This document shows, piece after piece, positions 6,852-8,153 of a DNA stretch of 8,153 nt; positions within the stretch are counted from its first letter, which is position 1, and each line of letters opens with the position of its first letter. The stretch comes from Anaerolineaceae bacterium UBA700. Lineage in GTDB: Bacteria; Chloroflexota; Anaerolineae; Anaerolineales; Anaerolineaceae. The notes under the pieces were generated by a model. The model made no database searches. It saw only the letters and a program-made list of their open reading frames with translations, and was not told where the DNA came from. A program made the translations under genes and the position numbers. The DNA lies in the NCBI GenBank assembly GCA_002298885.1, contig DBMK01000099.1, positions 1 through 8,153 on the forward strand, read 5' to 3'.

Positions 6852-6862
6852 ACTAATTATTT

Positions 6863-6891
6863 ATTATAACCTGGATGTTAAGAAATGTCAA
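6863..6891 (-). promoter_or_regulatory. Consensus sigma-70 promoter for rpsU-infA
   Basis: On the minus strand TTGACA (6891-6886) and TATAAT (6868-6863) are both exact consensus with a 17-base spacer, the optimum. Transcription should start near 6856, giving a leader of about 195 nt before the rpsU GTG. The -35 box is 22 bases past the MFS stop codon, so rpsU-infA is probably independent of the MFS gene. Confidence 0.92.
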
Positions 6892-6912
6892 ATTTTTTGT
6901 GTGCAAAGGCGC

Positions 6913-8139
6913 TCATGCTGCAGCGCGGTTTCTGGCACGAACGAGCAGGACCAATCCAAAGGCGGTGAGAACAGCGGCAACCGGAAAGACGGCGAACACG
7001 CTGCCCAGGCTGGATACCAGGCTGCCGATGGACGGCCCGAGGATGAGCCCCACATTCACCGGCAGATAGGCGAAAGACATGACCCGCCCGCGCGCCTCAG
7101 GTGAGACCGAATTGGCGAGCACGCTGAAGGAAATGGAGAAGACACCAGACGTCACGCCGTTGATGGCGGCCCAGGCCACTGCAAATGGCACCAGGCCAGA
7201 CACCAGTCCTGGAAGCGGCCACAGCAGGACGGTTAGCGCCGCGCCAATTATCAATACCCGCCAATGGCCATACCGGTCCGCCAGATAACCGATGAGGGGA
7301 CCGACCACCAAAGCCACCAGCCCGCCCGCGCCGAGCACCCTGCCGATGACCGTGGCCTGGTCCTGGCCAGAGTAGAGTTTGCCCACCGCCACGGGGACGT
7401 AGGTCAGCGCCATCATCCAACCGGCGAAGAGCAGGAAGAGGGCCGGGAAGAGCACTTTAAGGCGGGCGCTTTGCAGAATGATGCGGATGGAATCGCGGGC
7501 CATTTTGAGCAGCGGGCCGCGATTGCTGCCGGTGAAGTCGTCGTGATAACCCAGCGAGAGCAGGAGCACGACCAGGATCAGTAGGCCAGCGTCGATTAAA
7601 AGAAGGGTCGGGAAGCCGTATTGGTCGACGATGGGGCCGCCGACCAGCGGGCCGACGAAAACGCCGATCGGCGAGGCGGTGTTCATAATGGAAAAGGCCA
7701 ATCCCTGGCGGTGAGTGGGGGTGCGCTCGGACAGGGTAGTGAGCATGAGGCCGCTGTTGCCCAGGGACAGGCTGGAGATCAGGCGGGCCAGAAGGAAGAC
7801 CCACAGCGCGCCGGCGGCGGCGAGGGCCGTCCCGGTGATAAGCTCGACGACGAAGGAGCGCACGATGACCGGCTTGCGGGCGTAGCGGTCGGCCAGGGCG
7901 CCCCAAAAAGGCAGGAAAGGCAGTCCGAGGATGCCGGAAGCGGAGGCGATGATGCCCGCCCAAAAGGTCACATCGTCGGGTCGGACGCCCAGGATAGGCA
8001 GGTAATGCGGGGTGAAGGCAGTGAGCTGGCCGTAAAAGACGGTTTCGATGAAGCTGCCGAAGGAAAAGATGGCCAGCAACCAGATCCAGGAGGAACGAAA
8101 ACGCACAGTCTCTTCCATAGAGAACCAGTATTTTAACAC
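6913..8139 (-). CDS. Major facilitator superfamily transporter, efflux-type
   Basis: An integral inner-membrane protein of about 12 hydrophobic segments (408 residues from the GTG at 8139). The loop between segments 2 and 3 holds motif A (GALADRYARKP, 80-90), with a second copy after segment 8 (GYLADRYGHWR, 284-294), as expected of a duplicated six-helix fold. SPIGVFVGPLVGG (156-168) resembles motif C of proton-driven drug antiporters. This favours export of a small molecule, but the substrate cannot be read from sequence. The start is uncertain: GTG at 8139 has no clear Shine-Dalgarno, an ATG at 8118 gives 401 residues, and the frame has no stop between 8139 and the window edge. The first membrane helix begins near residue 18, so little, if anything, of the N-terminus is missing. 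It ends at TGA (6915-6913) without an obvious terminator. Confidence 0.92.
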   Translation of the reverse strand: MLKYWFSMEETVRFRSSWIWLLAIFSFGSFIETVFYGQLTAFTPHYLPILGVRPDDVTFWAGIIASASGILGLPFLPFWGALADRYARKPVIVRSFVVELITGTALAAAGALWVFLLARLISSLSLGNSGLMLTTLSERTPTHRQGLAFSIMNTASPIGVFVGPLVGGPIVDQYGFPTLLLIDAGLLILVVLLLSLGYHDDFTGSNRGPLLKMARDSIRIILQSARLKVLFPALFLLFAGWMMALTYVPVAVGKLYSGQDQATVIGRVLGAGGLVALVVGPLIGYLADRYGHWRVLIIGAALTVLLWPLPGLVSGLVPFAVAWAAINGVTSGVFSISFSVLANSVSPEARGRVMSFAYLPVNVGLILGPSIGSLVSSLGSVFAVFPVAAVLTAFGLVLLVRARNRAAA

Positions 8140-8153
8140 GAGTCGGGGTGGAT

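Noticed and set aside
6701..6856. The rpsU leader as SRP 4.5S RNA, 6S RNA or a T-box.
   Set aside because: The SRP apical motif, a 6S-type end-to-end rod and the T-box antiterminator motif (GGUGG-type) are not present.
6910..6928. Hairpin gcgct/agcgc over the MFS stop codon as a terminator.
   Set aside because: Only a 5-bp stem with no adjacent U-tract; the nearest U or A run lies outside the usual distance.

Overview
The window reads as chromosomal DNA from an anaerobic or facultative bacterium, most plausibly a Chloroflexota (Anaerolineae-like) member. That placement is an inference from three things: a high-GC core with pyruvate:ferredoxin oxidoreductase metabolism, a lipoprotein with a Ser/Thr/Pro linker containing a TPEPTP-type stretch, and a small rpsU-infA unit. 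No rRNA or other taxonomic marker is present to confirm it.

Layout. Positions 1-124 are AT-rich repeat DNA: a long imperfect inverted repeat followed by a heptamer array. A plus-strand operon follows: nifJ (265-3840, complete one-chain pyruvate:ferredoxin oxidoreductase) and, 9 bases later, a dihydroorotate-dehydrogenase-like flavoprotein (3850-4851). It ends at a strong intrinsic terminator (4869-4906). Next is a solitary, visibly AT-richer lipoprotein gene with a beta-propeller-like body (4937-6010, plus), which may be transcribed without a leader. Three genes lie on the minus strand: an MFS transporter (8139-6913, possibly continuing past the right edge), rpsU (6659-6459) and infA (6393-6136). 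The rpsU-infA unit has its own consensus sigma-70 promoter (TTGACA, 17 bases, TATAAT) 22 bases downstream of the MFS stop codon, a leader of about 195 nt, and a terminator (6119-6084) facing the lipoprotein gene.

The most interesting signal is the rpsU-infA leader. It holds a strong intrinsic terminator (hairpin 6744-6716 plus U-tract) between the promoter and rpsU. It also holds an upstream segment (6795-6788) perfectly complementary to 8 bases in the apical part of that hairpin, so the two helices compete. An AGGAGG with no start codon at usable distance sits just 5' of the competing arm. This looks like an attenuator for two translation-initiation components (S21 and IF-1).

The second notable signal is that the nifJ-operon terminator and the rpsU-infA terminator are almost the same sequence (about 40 bases, 13-bp arms identical). 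They are placed in inverted orientation on either side of the AT-rich lipoprotein gene, suggesting either a dispersed terminator-type repeat family or a bounded insertion.

Functionally, NifJ makes acetyl-CoA and reduced ferredoxin from pyruvate. The co-transcribed flavoprotein lacks the usual dihydroorotate dehydrogenase active-site motif and may be a redox or maturation partner, but its substrate is unknown. The other genes are housekeeping (S21, IF-1), an efflux-type transporter and a surface lipoprotein.
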